Origin: Caulobacter sp.
GTDB taxonomy: Bacteria > Pseudomonadota > Alphaproteobacteria > Caulobacterales > Caulobacteraceae
Assembly (NCBI GenBank): GCA_030680355.1
Contig: JAUXVF010000016.1
Location: 1-64,000, forward strand
Length of the DNA stretch: 64,000 bases
Reading direction: 5' to 3'
A program made the position numbers and the translations under genes. Below the pieces are notes generated by a model that had not been told where the DNA came from, searched no databases, and was given only the letters and a program-made list of their open reading frames with translations. Within the stretch, counting starts at the first letter, position 1. Every line of letters starts with the position of its first letter. Positions 27,964-39,264 of this stretch are shown piece after piece.

Positions 27964-28830
27964 ATGACCGACAAAGCCCTTCAGATCATCGCCCGCGGGC
28001 CCCGCGCCCTGGCCGAGGCCGCCGCCGAGGCGATCGACGCCGATCCCATGCTGGAAGGCGCCACCTACTCGATCCTCGAAGAGGACGAGGACCGCGAGAT
28101 CTGGCGGATCGACGCCTTCCCGACCACCACCGAAGAGGCCGAAGGGATCGAGGCCTCGCTGATCGCCTCGGGCGGCCTCACCGTCGTGGTCGAGCCGCTG
28201 GCCGACGCCGACTGGCTGGCCATGGCCCTGTCAGGCCTGCCGCCGGTGCGCGAAGGTCGGTTCTTCGTCTTCGGCGTCCATGACACCGGCCGGGTTCCGG
28301 TCAACGCCGTGGCCCTGCGCATCGAGGCCGGCGCCGCCTTCGGCACCGGGCATCACGGCACCACGGCCGGCTGCCTGCGCGCCTATCACGACCTGCTCAA
28401 GGTCCGCCGGTTCGGCCGGGTGCTGGACGTCGGCTGCGGCACCGGGGTGCTGGCCATCGCCGCCGCCCGCACGGGCTCGCAGCGGGCCGTCGGCACCGAC
28501 ATCGACGCCCCGTCGGTGCGGATCGCCGCCGAGAACGCCGGCCTCAACGCCGCCCGGGCCCGCTTTGTCCACGCCTCGGGCCTCAACCACCGGCTGGTGC
28601 GGCAGGACGGTCCCTACGATCTGGTGTTCGCCAACATCCTGGCCCCGCCGCTGGTCGCCCTGGCCCAGGACATCAAGGGCGCGCTCAAGCCAGGCGGCGT
28701 CGCCATCCTGTCGGGCCTGCTGCGCACCCAGGAGCGCCGGGTGAAGGCCGCCTATCTGTCGAAGGGCTTCCACGTCGTGCGCCGCATCCACCGCGACGCC
28801 TGGTCGACCCTGGTGCTGCAACGGGCCTGA
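27964..28830 (+). CDS. prmA: Ribosomal protein L11 methyltransferase
   Basis: A 288-residue SAM enzyme that trimethylates ribosomal protein L11. It has an N-terminal substrate-recognition domain and a C-terminal methyltransferase core. The core carries [16 protein letters not shown] before motif [17 protein letters not shown] as motif I and [13 protein letters not shown] as the NPPY-like loop. The length is as expected. It follows uvrD by 96 bases, a gap with no evident terminator. Confidence 0.94.
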   Translation: MTDKALQIIARGPRALAEAAAEAIDADPMLEGATYSILEEDEDREIWRIDAFPTTTEEAEGIEASLIASGGLTVVVEPLADADWLAMALSGLPPVREGRFFVFGVHDTGRVPVNAVALRIEAGAAFGTGHHGTTAGCLRAYHDLLKVRRFGRVLDVGCGTGVLAIAAARTGSQRAVGTDIDAPSVRIAAENAGLNAARARFVHASGLNHRLVRQDGPYDLVFANILAPPLVALAQDIKGALKPGGVAILSGLLRTQERRVKAAYLSKGFHVVRRIHRDAWSTLVLQRA

Positions 28831-28900
28831 CCGGAACCGCGCCCGGCGGGCCGCGTTGTCTGTGCAACCGGGGCGCAGTCCCCCCAAGAGGGCATTGACC

Positions 28901-29287
28901 GTGAGCAACACCGAACCGCAGACGCCGCTTCAGGACAATCGTGTGACCGACAACCGGGGCTCCAACGCCACCGCCTGGGTGGTCGCCGGCATTGTCGCGC
29001 TGGTCGCCATTATCGCCGTGGCCTTCATGGTCACCACCAACAACAACCGGCCGGACGACACCGCCATCACCCAGGCCCAGGACCTCGGCCGCGCCGAAGG
29101 CATGCTGGCCGGGGCGCAGGCGACGGTCGACGCGGCCCGTGATTCCGCCAACGCCGTGGCTGATCGCACCGCCGCCGAAACGGCCCAGGCCTCGGCCGAC
29201 GCCCGCGCCGCCGCTGATCGCGCGGCCCAGAGTGCGCAGGACGCCGCCAATCCGCCGCCGGTGGAGCCGCAGCAGCCGTCGATGTAG
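28901..29287 (+). CDS. Small membrane-anchored Ala-rich protein
   Basis: About 128 residues starting at GTG 28901, preceded by GAGGG. There is one membrane helix (about 24-48, WVVAGIVALVAIIAVAFMV) after a short polar N-terminus. The rest is an Ala/Asp/Gln-rich region with a heptad-like pattern that probably forms a helix or coiled coil outside the membrane, ending in a Pro-rich tail. The family is not recognised. It lies 70 bases after prmA and converges on the carbonic anhydrase gene with a 13-base gap. Confidence 0.65.
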   Translation: MSNTEPQTPLQDNRVTDNRGSNATAWVVAGIVALVAIIAVAFMVTTNNNRPDDTAITQAQDLGRAEGMLAGAQATVDAARDSANAVADRTAAETAQASADARAAADRAAQSAQDAANPPPVEPQQPSM

Positions 29288-29300
29288 CGGCGAGGGGCCG

Positions 29301-29819
29301 TCAGACGATCTGGGTGACGGTCCCGTCCAGCGCCATCAGGCCGATCTCGACCTCCATGTGCGGGTGGCGCGTCAGGACCGCCGAGCGGAAGGCGTAGAGC
29401 TGTTTCACATGGGCCTTGAGCTCGGCGTCCGGGTCCTTCACCGCCGCCTCGCCGAGGATCATCTTGTAGGCGCCGCAGTCGCGGTGATCGAGGACGATGA
29501 CCCGGTGCACTTCATGCAGCTTGATGGCCAGGTCGAGGTGGGTCCAGAAGACGTCGCCCCAGACCGGAAACTTGTCATTGAGCGCGCCAAGCGAGGCGCC
29601 GGCGAGGATCACATGGTCATAGTTGTCCCGCAGGCCTCGGGCGGTCATGTAGGCCTCGATCTCGTTGGCCAGCCGGAAGTCCATGCAGGTCAGCAGCAGC
29701 GCCTCGGCATGGCCGCCCGCCTTCGCCGGCTGGGCGACAAGGCCAAGACCCGCGCCCACGGCCAGACCACCCAGAAGACGGCGGCGCGAGACGGCGCCAG
29801 ACTGATCGCAACAGCTCAT
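29301..29819 (-). CDS. Tat-type beta-carbonic anhydrase-like protein
   Basis: A 172-residue protein with a twin-arginine signal (SRRRLLGGLAVGAGLGLVA, cleavage near AKA/GG) and a short beta-carbonic-anhydrase core. The zinc-site residues match: Cys45 with Asp47 and Arg49 (TCMDFR), and His112 with Cys115 (DHRDCGAYK). It is shorter than standard beta enzymes (about 200-220) and lacks a large C-terminal helix. Predicted role: periplasmic hydration of CO2. Activity is unproven given the truncated core. Two cysteines precede the signal (MSCCDQ). Confidence 0.8.
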   Translation of the reverse strand: MSCCDQSGAVSRRRLLGGLAVGAGLGLVAQPAKAGGHAEALLLTCMDFRLANEIEAYMTARGLRDNYDHVILAGASLGALNDKFPVWGDVFWTHLDLAIKLHEVHRVIVLDHRDCGAYKMILGEAAVKDPDAELKAHVKQLYAFRSAVLTRHPHMEVEIGLMALDGTVTQIV

Positions 29820-29924
29820 GAAAGTCTCCCGGACGATTCGATTTCGGGGTGATGTTTCGCCAAGAAGTCCTAACGCAATCTCTCCCGGTGGCGCGATGCG
29901 TCGCTGACCACTAGGTTTCCGGCC

Positions 29925-31739
29925 ATGCACCAGACCTTCGACGAATCCACCGATCCCAGTTTCGGCCCGCGCCATGTGCCGCTGATCCGCAAGGTCATGG
30001 CCGATCAGGGCCTCGACGGCTTCCTCATTCCGCATGAGGACGAACATCAGAACGAGTACCTGCCGGCCGCCAATGACCGGCTGGCCTGGGCCACGGGCTT
30101 CACCGGCTCGGCCGGGGCGGCGGTGATCCTGACCGACAAGGCCGCCGTCTTCGTCGACGGTCGCTACACCCTCCAGGTCCGCGACCAGGTTGACACCGAC
30201 CTGTTCGAGATCCGCGACCTGGTCGAGGGCGGCGTCCCCGGCTATCTCGAAGCCCTGCCCAAGACGGGCGCGGTGATCGGCTATGATCCGCGTCTGCACA
30301 GCCCCGACGCCCTGGCCAGCCTGCGCAAGGCCGCCGACAAGGCCGGCGCGACGCTCAAGCCGGTCGATCCCAACCCGCTCGACGCCGCCTGGGGTCAGGC
30401 CCGCCCGGCGCAGCCTGCGGCGCCGGTCGTCGCCCAGCCGCTCGAGTACGCCGGCGAGGATTCGGCGGCCAAGCGCGCCCGCATCGGCGAGGCCCTCGGC
30501 AAGGACGGCGCCGACGCGGCGGTGATCACGGCCCCGTCCTCGATCGCCTGGCTGTTCAATGTCCGCGGCGGCGACGTCATCCGCTCGCCCCTGCCCATCG
30601 GCCAGGCGGTGCTCAACGCCGACGGCACGGCGCGGCTGTTCCTCGACCCGGCCAAGGTCACCCAGGACCTGCCCGCCTGGCTCGGCAACCAGGTGACGCT
30701 GGAGCCGCCCGAGGCCCTGGCCGGCGCCCTGGCCGACCTGAAGGGCCGCAAGGTTCTGGTCGATCCAGGCCAGTCCTCGGCCTGGTATTTCGACACCCTG
30801 GCCGCCGAGGGCGCGACCGTGGTCCGGGGGATGGACCCCTGCACCCTGCCCCGCGCCCGCAAGAACGCCGTCGAGATCGAGGGCGCGCGACAGGCCCATA
30901 TCCGCGACGGCGCCGCCCTGACCCGTTTCCTGCACTGGATCGCCACCGAGGGTCAGGCCAGCCCGCCCGACGAGAAGGAGGCGGTGACCAAACTCGAGGG
31001 CTTCCGCGAGGAAACCGGCCTCCTCAAGGATCTGTCGTTCGACACCATCGGCGCGGTCAACGGCCACGGCGCCCTGCCCCATTACCGGCCAACCGACGCC
31101 AGCAACGAGCGGGCCAAGCCGGGTTCGCTGATGCTGGTCGATTCCGGCGGTCAGTATCTGGACGGCACCACCGACGTCACCCGCACCATGGCCATCGGCG
31201 CGCCCAGCGATGAGATGAAGCAGCGCTTCACCCTGGTGCTCAAGGGCCACCTGCATCTGGCGCGGGTGCGGTTCCCGGTCGGCACCACCGGCTCGGCCGT
31301 CGACGCCCTGGCCCGGGCGCCGCTGTGGAACGCCGGCCTCGACTATGACCACGGCACCGGCCACGGCGTCGGCGTCTATCTGGGGGTGCATGAGGGCCCG
31401 CAGCGGATCTCCAAGGCGCCCAACACCATCGCCCTGCAGCCGGGGATGATCGTTTCCAACGAGCCCGGCTACTACAAGACCGGCGAATACGGCATCCGCA
31501 TCGAGAACCTGCAGGTTGTCACCGAAGCCACCGACATTCCGGGCGGCGAGCGGCCGATGCTGGGCTTCGAGACCCTGACCTGGGCCCCGATTGACCGGAC
31601 CTGTATCGACACCGCCCTGCTGACCGACGAGGAACGGATCCAGATGGACCGCTACCACGCCCGCGTGCTGGCCCTGATCGGTCCGCTCGTGCCGGCGGAG
31701 GTCGCCGTCTGGCTCGAAAGCGCGTGCGCGCCGCTCTGA
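29925..31739 (+). CDS. pepP: Xaa-Pro aminopeptidase (M24 family)
   Basis: A 604-residue peptidase of the long aminopeptidase P type, releasing the N-terminal residue from X-Pro peptides. It has two creatinase-like N-terminal domains followed by a pita-bread catalytic domain. The metal ligands lie in LVDSGGQYLDGTTDVTRT (two Asp), GTGHGVGVYLGVHEGP (His), NEPGYYK (Glu) and GIRIENL (Glu). The length fits the eukaryote-like APP1 group. Its ATG is 105 bases from the divergent carbonic anhydrase start. Confidence 0.92.
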   Translation: MHQTFDESTDPSFGPRHVPLIRKVMADQGLDGFLIPHEDEHQNEYLPAANDRLAWATGFTGSAGAAVILTDKAAVFVDGRYTLQVRDQVDTDLFEIRDLVEGGVPGYLEALPKTGAVIGYDPRLHSPDALASLRKAADKAGATLKPVDPNPLDAAWGQARPAQPAAPVVAQPLEYAGEDSAAKRARIGEALGKDGADAAVITAPSSIAWLFNVRGGDVIRSPLPIGQAVLNADGTARLFLDPAKVTQDLPAWLGNQVTLEPPEALAGALADLKGRKVLVDPGQSSAWYFDTLAAEGATVVRGMDPCTLPRARKNAVEIEGARQAHIRDGAALTRFLHWIATEGQASPPDEKEAVTKLEGFREETGLLKDLSFDTIGAVNGHGALPHYRPTDASNERAKPGSLMLVDSGGQYLDGTTDVTRTMAIGAPSDEMKQRFTLVLKGHLHLARVRFPVGTTGSAVDALARAPLWNAGLDYDHGTGHGVGVYLGVHEGPQRISKAPNTIALQPGMIVSNEPGYYKTGEYGIRIENLQVVTEATDIPGGERPMLGFETLTWAPIDRTCIDTALLTDEERIQMDRYHARVLALIGPLVPAEVAVWLESACAPL

Positions 31740-31782
31740 ACGGCGCCAAGCTCGGGCAAAACGCGGTTCGGGGGAGACGACC

Positions 31783-32436
31783 ATGTTCGTAGGGCATTAC
31801 GCGGCCGCGCTGGCGGCCAAGGCGATCGACCCCAAGGCCCCGCTATGGACCTATATCGGGGCCGCCCAGCTGGTCGATATCGGCTGGAGCAGCCTGGTGA
31901 TGGCCGGCGTCGAGAAGGTCAGCTTCAATCCCGCCCTGGCCGGCAGCCCGCTGGTGCTCGAATACATGCCCTGGACCCACAGCCTGCCCGGCGCGGCCGC
32001 CTGGTCGATCCTGGGCCTGCTGCTGGCCCGCTTTCTCGTAAAGCTGCCCTGGAGCACAAGCATCATCGTCGGGCTGGTGGTCATGTCGCACTGGGGCCTG
32101 GACTGGCTGGTGCACAGACCGGATCTCGAAATCTGGCCCGGCGGCGAGAAGGTCGGGCTGAGTCTGTGGAACTTCGAAGGGGCCGAGAAGACCCTTGAGA
32201 TGGGGCTGATCGCCCTGGCCGGCTGCGCCTGGCTGTGGAAGCGCGGCAAGTATGGCCGCACGGCCTGGCCGGCGATGTTGTTCCTCGGCTTCCTGGTGGC
32301 CCTGCAGATGGTCGGCGAGTTCTCCCACCCGACCGGCGACGCCTTTGCCTTCGCGCGGCTGGGGCTGGTGGTCTATCTGGTGGTCACGGCGGTGGCCTGG
32401 CTGGCGGATCGTGGGGAGCACAGGGAGCTGGCCTAG
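31783..32436 (+). CDS. Integral membrane protein with conserved His motifs
   Basis: A 217-residue protein with five or six membrane helices. His/Asp motifs FVGHYA, WTHSLPG and SHWGLDWLVH sit at helix ends. This recalls the YdjM/DUF457 family of predicted membrane metal-dependent hydrolases, but the match is weak. GGGGGAGA lies upstream of the ATG. It follows pepP by 43 bases and converges on ligA across a palindromic repeat. Confidence 0.6.
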   Translation: MFVGHYAAALAAKAIDPKAPLWTYIGAAQLVDIGWSSLVMAGVEKVSFNPALAGSPLVLEYMPWTHSLPGAAAWSILGLLLARFLVKLPWSTSIIVGLVVMSHWGLDWLVHRPDLEIWPGGEKVGLSLWNFEGAEKTLEMGLIALAGCAWLWKRGKYGRTAWPAMLFLGFLVALQMVGEFSHPTGDAFAFARLGLVVYLVVTAVAWLADRGEHRELA

Positions 32437-32449
32437 GCGCTTCCCGCCT

Positions 32450-32559
32450 GTCATCCCGGACGGCCGTCAGGCCGATCCGGGACCCAGATCAAATCCCGGG
32501 CGATCGGCGCGAAGCCGAATCTGGGTCCCGGCTCTCCGCTACGCTGCGGCCGGGATGAC
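32450..32559. repeat. Palindromic intergenic repeat between convergent genes
   Basis: A 110-base element bounded by GTCATCCCGG (32450-32459) and its exact inverse CCGGGATGAC (32550-32559), with a further inverse pair GGGACCCAGAT / ATCTGGGTCCC inside. It fills the gap between the membrane protein gene and ligA, which meet tail to tail. Repeats starting TCATCCCGG are common dispersed elements in alphaproteobacteria. It may act as a bidirectional terminator. Confidence 0.75.
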
Positions 32560-32561
32560 AA

Positions 32562-34922
<2,361 letters not shown>

Positions 34923-34945
34923 TTACCGTCCGTCCCGACTCGCCG

Positions 34946-35317
34946 CTAGGCGCCGCATTCGACCGTGACCGAAACCTCCAGTGACGGCGGCGTATCGCGG
35001 AAAACGTAGCCGCCCCTGGGCCCGGACATAAGCGTGAGGGACACCCGCCCGACCACAGTCTTCATCAAGGCATCCGACACGAGCAACACCGCGTCATTGC
35101 TGCTCGGTCCCTGCTCCTTCGCGTCGATGCTGACGTCCCCGATCCCCGCTGAGTTCGCGAACGTTTCGATTCTGATCAGTTCGGTCGGCGGCAGCACGAG
35201 CCTTCCGTCTACTGCTATCGGCGTGAAGGCGATGTGCGCGGGCCGACAGGTATCGGAGGCGCCAGGTAGATCGGGCTCAACGAGCAAGGCGACTGCGATC
35301 GTGAGAACGGCGATCAT
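34946..35317 (-). CDS. Small secreted hypothetical protein
   Basis: A 123-residue protein with an N-terminal hydrophobic segment (MIAVLTIAVALLVE, a probable signal) and a mature part with two cysteines (about 23 and 121). The beta-rich look ends in LEVSVTVECGA. No family recognised. GGAG lies six bases upstream of the ATG. It begins 25 bases after recN stops and ends 32 bases before ligA starts, so it is likely part of the same transcript. Base usage appears less GC-rich than the neighbours. Confidence 0.6.
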   Translation of the reverse strand: MIAVLTIAVALLVEPDLPGASDTCRPAHIAFTPIAVDGRLVLPPTELIRIETFANSAGIGDVSIDAKEQGPSSNDAVLLVSDALMKTVVGRVSLTLMSGPRGGYVFRDTPPSLEVSVTVECGA

Positions 35318-35342
35318 TGGCGTCTCCTCTGTTGCAAACTGG

Positions 35343-37040
35343 CTACGCCCCGATCAGCGCCCGCGCCGCGGCCCGGGCGGCGTCGGTGATCTGCGCGCCG
35401 GCCAGCATGCGGGCGATCTCCTCCTCGCGGGCGTCGGGGGCGAGGGTCTCGACCGCCGTTCGGATGGCCGAATCGTCGCCGCTCTTGCTGATCCGCCAGT
35501 GGGCGTGGGCGCGGGCGGCGACCTGGGGACTGTGGGTGACCACCAGCACCTGGGCCTGGCCGGCCAGGCGGCGCAGGCGCAGACCGACGGCGTCGGCCAC
35601 GGCCCCGCCGACGCCCTGGTCGACCTCGTCGAAGATCATCAGCGGCTGGGCGCCTTCGACCCGGCCGGCCAGGGCGGCCTTCAGCGCCAGGGCGAAACGG
35701 GCCAGCTCACCGCCGGACGCGATCGACTCCAGCGGTCCGAACGGCGCGCCGGGGTTGGTGCAGATCTCGAAGGCCACGCGGTCCAGCCCCGTGGGGCCGG
35801 CCCGGTCGTCAGGCAAGGGCTCGACGGCGGCGCGGAAGCGGGCCTTGTCCAGTTTCAGCGGGGCCAGCTCGGCCTCGACCGCGACGGCCAGCCGGTCGCC
35901 GGCGGCGCGCCGCTCGGCCGACAGGACCCAGGCGGCGGCGGTGTAGGCGTCGCGGGCGGCGGTCTCCGCGGCCTCGGCCTCGGCCAGGGCCGCGCCCGAG
36001 GTCTCGATGGCCCTCAGCCGGGCGGCGAAGTCGGCGCGCAGGGCCGGCAGGGCGTCGACCGAGGTCGACAGCTTGCGGGCCATGGCCCGCAGGGCGAACA
36101 GCCGCTCTTCGGCCGCCTCCAGCCGTTTGGGATCAAGATCGAAGGCCTGGGCGGCGTGATCGATGGCCGCCTCGGCCTCGCGGGTTTCGCTCAGGGCCCG
36201 GTCGATGATGTCGGCGGCGGCGGCAAGGCGCTGGACAGCGGGGCCCTCGGCGGCGGCCCCGGCCTGCAGGGCGCGGTCTCTGGCGCGCTCCAGGGCCCTG
36301 TGGGCCTGCGCCAGCCGCGAGCTGGTCGCCTCCCCGCCCAGGGCGTCACGGGCCGCGTCGACATCGGCCAGGGCTTTCTCGGCGGCGCCCAGCAGGGCCC
36401 GCTCCTCGGCCAGGGCGGTTTCCTCGCCCTCGCGGGGGTCGAGCCGGTCCAGCTCGCCCAGGCGCAGGGTCAGTTCCTCGATCTCGGCCTCGGCCTGGCC
36501 GGCCAGATCGCGCAGGGCCTGGGCCTGTTCCCGCGCCGCCCGCCAGCCACTCCAGGCGGCGGCCGTCGCGGCCAGCGAGACGCCGCCATAGGCGTCCAGC
36601 AGGGTCTTGTGGGTGCGGGGATCGAGCAGGCCGACCGTCTCGTGCTGGCCGTGCACCTCAAGCAGCAGGGCGCCCAGCTCCTTGAGCGCCGCCACGCCGG
36701 TGGCCTGGTCGTTGACAAAGGCGCGGCTGCGGCCGTCCGCCGACAGCTGGCGGCGCAGGACCAGGTCCTCGTCCCGCTCGTAGCTGAGGCCCTTTTCGTC
36801 GAGCAGGGCCCAGACGGGGTGATCGGCCAGCGGCGAGAAAATCGCCGTGGCGCTGGCCTGCTTGGCGCCCAGCCGCACCAGGCCGGCGTCGGCCCGGGCG
36901 CCGGTGGCCAGGCCCAGGGCGTCGAGGATGATCGATTTGCCCGCGCCTGTTTCACCGGTCAGGGCGGTCAGCCCCGGGCCGATGGCGAGGTCGAGCGCCT
37001 CGATCAGAACAACGTCGCGAATGGCCAGCCCGATGAGCAT
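35343..37040 (-). CDS. recN: DNA repair protein RecN
   Basis: A 565-residue SMC-like ATPase acting in double-strand break repair. Walker A is GETGAGKSIILDAL, followed by a long central coiled coil (about 150-370) rich in Ala/Glu/Arg. The ABC signature is around ASGGELARFALALKA, and Walker B is LMIFDEVDQGVGG. No LexA-type box was found upstream; the gene lies only 28 bases after bamD, so it probably depends on that transcript or on an unseen promoter within it. Confidence 0.95.
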   Translation of the reverse strand: MLIGLAIRDVVLIEALDLAIGPGLTALTGETGAGKSIILDALGLATGARADAGLVRLGAKQASATAIFSPLADHPVWALLDEKGLSYERDEDLVLRRQLSADGRSRAFVNDQATGVAALKELGALLLEVHGQHETVGLLDPRTHKTLLDAYGGVSLAATAAAWSGWRAAREQAQALRDLAGQAEAEIEELTLRLGELDRLDPREGEETALAEERALLGAAEKALADVDAARDALGGEATSSRLAQAHRALERARDRALQAGAAAEGPAVQRLAAAADIIDRALSETREAEAAIDHAAQAFDLDPKRLEAAEERLFALRAMARKLSTSVDALPALRADFAARLRAIETSGAALAEAEAAETAARDAYTAAAWVLSAERRAAGDRLAVAVEAELAPLKLDKARFRAAVEPLPDDRAGPTGLDRVAFEICTNPGAPFGPLESIASGGELARFALALKAALAGRVEGAQPLMIFDEVDQGVGGAVADAVGLRLRRLAGQAQVLVVTHSPQVAARAHAHWRISKSGDDSAIRTAVETLAPDAREEEIARMLAGAQITDAARAAARALIGA

Positions 37041-37068
37041 GGCGCAGTCTAACTCAAGTCGGGGTCAA

Positions 37069-38046
37069 TCAGCGACGGAGTAGACGGCCGAAGAAGCCCT
37101 TTTTCTTCGGCTTCGGCTCGGCGACCGGCGCGGCGGGCTGTTCGGTCTCCGGCGGCGCGACAGCGGCGGCCCCCTCTTCACCGGGCGGGCGCAGAGCCGT
37201 CCCCCGATTGAGCAGGCGGTCGACATAGCTGCGCTTGGCGCTCGGGTCCTTGGGCGCGACGGCCGGCTGCAGGCCGCGATCGGTCAGCAGCTTGTAGGCG
37301 TCGTTGTACCAGGGGTCGCCCGGGAAGTTGTAGCCCAGCACGGCGCCGTTCTTGGACGCCTCGCGGGTCAGGCCCACGGTCAGATACGACTCGACGAGCC
37401 GGTAGAGGGCCTCGGGCGTATGGCTGGTGGTCTGGTAGCGGTCGATGACGGTCCGGAACCGGCCGATGGCGGCGATCGTCTGACCCTTGCGCAGGTAGTA
37501 GCGGCCGATGGCCATTTCCTTGCCGGCGAGCTGGTCGTTGACCATGTCGATCTTCAGGCGGGCGTCGGCGGAATATTCGCTGCGCGGGAACCGCTGCACG
37601 ACATCGCGCAGGGCGGCGAGCGCCTGTTCCGTCGCGGCCTGGTCACGGCCCACGTCGACGATCTGCTCGAAGTAGCAGATGGACTTCAGATAGTAGGCGT
37701 AAACCACCGACGGGTTGCCGGGGTAGAGCTGGATGAAGCGGTCCGAGGCCTGGATGGCGTCCGCGTACTGGTTGCCCTGATAGTGGGCGTAGGCGGTCAT
37801 CAGAATCGCCCGACGCGACCATTCCGAATAGGGATGCTGGCGTTCGACTTCCTGGAAGTAGGTGACCGCCTCGCTCCAGCGGTGCTGGTCGAGTCGATAG
37901 GCGCCCGTCGAATAGAGCAGCTCCACCGGGCGCTCCTGGTACGCCAGTCGCGGCTTGTCTTTTTTGCCCGCGCAGCCTGACGCCGCCAGGGCCGCGGTAA
38001 GCGCGAGGATGAGCAGGGCCGTACGGCCTGTGGATCTAAGAAGCAC
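37069..38046 (-). CDS. bamD: Outer membrane assembly lipoprotein BamD
   Basis: A 325-residue lipoprotein of the BAM complex that inserts beta-barrels into the outer membrane. The lipobox is LAASGC with Cys25. Five TPR-like repeats follow, including WSEAVTYFQEVERQHPYSEW, and the family segment QYADAIQASDRFIQLYPGNP. The C-terminal 70 residues are a basic, Pro-rich extension ending FFGRLLRR, longer than in E. coli BamD (about 245). The start is a GTG at 38046. It lies downstream of lpxC, so outer-membrane genes follow ftsZ here. Confidence 0.94.
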   Translation of the reverse strand: MLLRSTGRTALLILALTAALAASGCAGKKDKPRLAYQERPVELLYSTGAYRLDQHRWSEAVTYFQEVERQHPYSEWSRRAILMTAYAHYQGNQYADAIQASDRFIQLYPGNPSVVYAYYLKSICYFEQIVDVGRDQAATEQALAALRDVVQRFPRSEYSADARLKIDMVNDQLAGKEMAIGRYYLRKGQTIAAIGRFRTVIDRYQTTSHTPEALYRLVESYLTVGLTREASKNGAVLGYNFPGDPWYNDAYKLLTDRGLQPAVAPKDPSAKRSYVDRLLNRGTALRPPGEEGAAAVAPPETEQPAAPVAEPKPKKKGFFGRLLRR

Positions 38047-38137
38047 TTACCCTCACCTCGAACCAGTTCGCGCGCCCCCGGCGCAGCCTTCGGCTTCTAC
38101 ACCACACAAAGGCGGGCGCAAATGCGGCGGAAACCGA

Positions 38138-39034
38138 TCAGACGGCCTGGGCCATCTCGTCGGCCAGGGCGCGAACCCGCCAGGCCGCCGGATTGGCCAT
38201 CAATGCGCGGACCAAAACGTTGTTCAGGGCGTGGCCCGCATAGAGGCCTTCGAAGCGCGCCATCAGCGGCATGCCCAGGACATAGAGGTCGCCGACGGCG
38301 TCCAAAGCCTTATGCCGTACGAATTCGTCGGGGCGGCGCAGGCCTTCCGGGTTCAGCACCCGGTCGCCATCGAGCACCACCGCGTTGTCCATCGAGGCGC
38401 CGCGCGCCAGACCGGCGGCCCGCAGGGCTTCGACATCCTTCAGAAAACCAAAGGTGCGGCAGTTGGCCAGTTCTTCGCGGAACGATTGCTCGGTAATTTC
38501 CAGATCGACGCGCTGGCGGCCGATCGGCGCCGAGTCGAAGGCGATCTCGAAGGCCATTTCGAAGCCGTCGCAGGGCAGCAGGGCGGCGCGTTTATCGCCC
38601 TCGACAACCTCGACCGGCTCCAGCACCTCGATGAACAGACGCGGCGCCTCCTGGCGACGGCGATCGGCGCGATCGAGAACCTGAAGGAAAACTTCGGCGG
38701 AGCCGTCGAGGATCGGCACTTCCGGCCCGTCCAGCTCGATCACCGCGTTGTCGATGGCCAGGGCGCAGAGCGCGGCCATCAGATGTTCAATGGTCGAAAC
38801 GCTGACCCCCGCGTCGTTGACGATCACCGTGCCAAGGCGGGTCTGGCCGACGGCCTCGGCGGAAACGCGAATGGCGTTGTCGCGGTCCTTGATGTCGGTG
38901 CGGATAAAGACGATGCCGGCGTTGGGCGCGGCGGGCCGCACGACGATGCGAACATGAGCGCCCGTGTGCACGCCGATGCCCGCGAAAATCACGGGACCGG
39001 CAACGGTATGCTGATGATACGCCGACACAGACAC
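38138..39034 (-). CDS. lpxC: UDP-3-O-acyl-N-acetylglucosamine deacetylase
   Basis: A zinc deacetylase that commits to lipid A synthesis. About 298 residues from the GTG at 39034. The first domain starts HTVAGPVIFAGIGVHTGAHV, one zinc His is in STIEHLMAAL, and the catalytic HKALDAVGDLYVLG motif is near the C-terminus. The GTG at 39034 was preferred because AAAGGG lies just upstream; an in-frame GTG at 39076 is possible. It sits downstream of ftsZ, as in many Gram-negatives, separated by terminator-like hairpins. Confidence 0.93.
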   Translation of the reverse strand: MSVSAYHQHTVAGPVIFAGIGVHTGAHVRIVVRPAAPNAGIVFIRTDIKDRDNAIRVSAEAVGQTRLGTVIVNDAGVSVSTIEHLMAALCALAIDNAVIELDGPEVPILDGSAEVFLQVLDRADRRRQEAPRLFIEVLEPVEVVEGDKRAALLPCDGFEMAFEIAFDSAPIGRQRVDLEITEQSFREELANCRTFGFLKDVEALRAAGLARGASMDNAVVLDGDRVLNPEGLRRPDEFVRHKALDAVGDLYVLGMPLMARFEGLYAGHALNNVLVRALMANPAAWRVRALADEMAQAV

Positions 39035-39121
39035 GAAAGACCCTTTGGCTGATGGTCGAGGGTCATTCGCGACCACTCAACGCCCCGCCTGTCATTTAGG
39101 ATTGATGCTGCGGCGCGACAA

Positions 39122-39144
39122 AACAATCCGCGTTTCGGATTGTT
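39122..39144 (-). terminator. Second terminator-like hairpin between ftsZ and lpxC
   Basis: AACAATCCG (39122-39130) and CGGATTGTT (39136-39144) form a perfect 9-base stem with a 5-base loop. On the minus strand it is followed by a TTTTG stretch. It lies downstream of the stronger GC hairpin at 39173-39215 and so could be a backup terminator or a structured lpxC leader. Confidence 0.5.
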
Positions 39145-39172
39145 ACCCTTATAACCGCTTGAATATTCAGCC

Positions 39173-39215
39173 TAAAAAGGAAAATCCCGGCCCCACTGTA
39201 ACAGCGGGGCCGGGA
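39173..39215 (-). terminator. Rho-independent terminator of ftsZ
   Basis: On the minus strand, TCCCGGCCCC (39215-39206) and GGGGCCGGGA (39194-39185) form a perfect 10-base GC stem with an 11-base loop. It is followed by ATTTTCCTTTTTAGG. It begins 49 bases after the ftsZ stop and fits a strong intrinsic terminator closing the dcw transcript. Confidence 0.85.
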
Positions 39216-39264
39216 TGATGTTCCCTGACGGTTGAGCGGGAAAGCCCGCTCTTCCCGTATCAGG

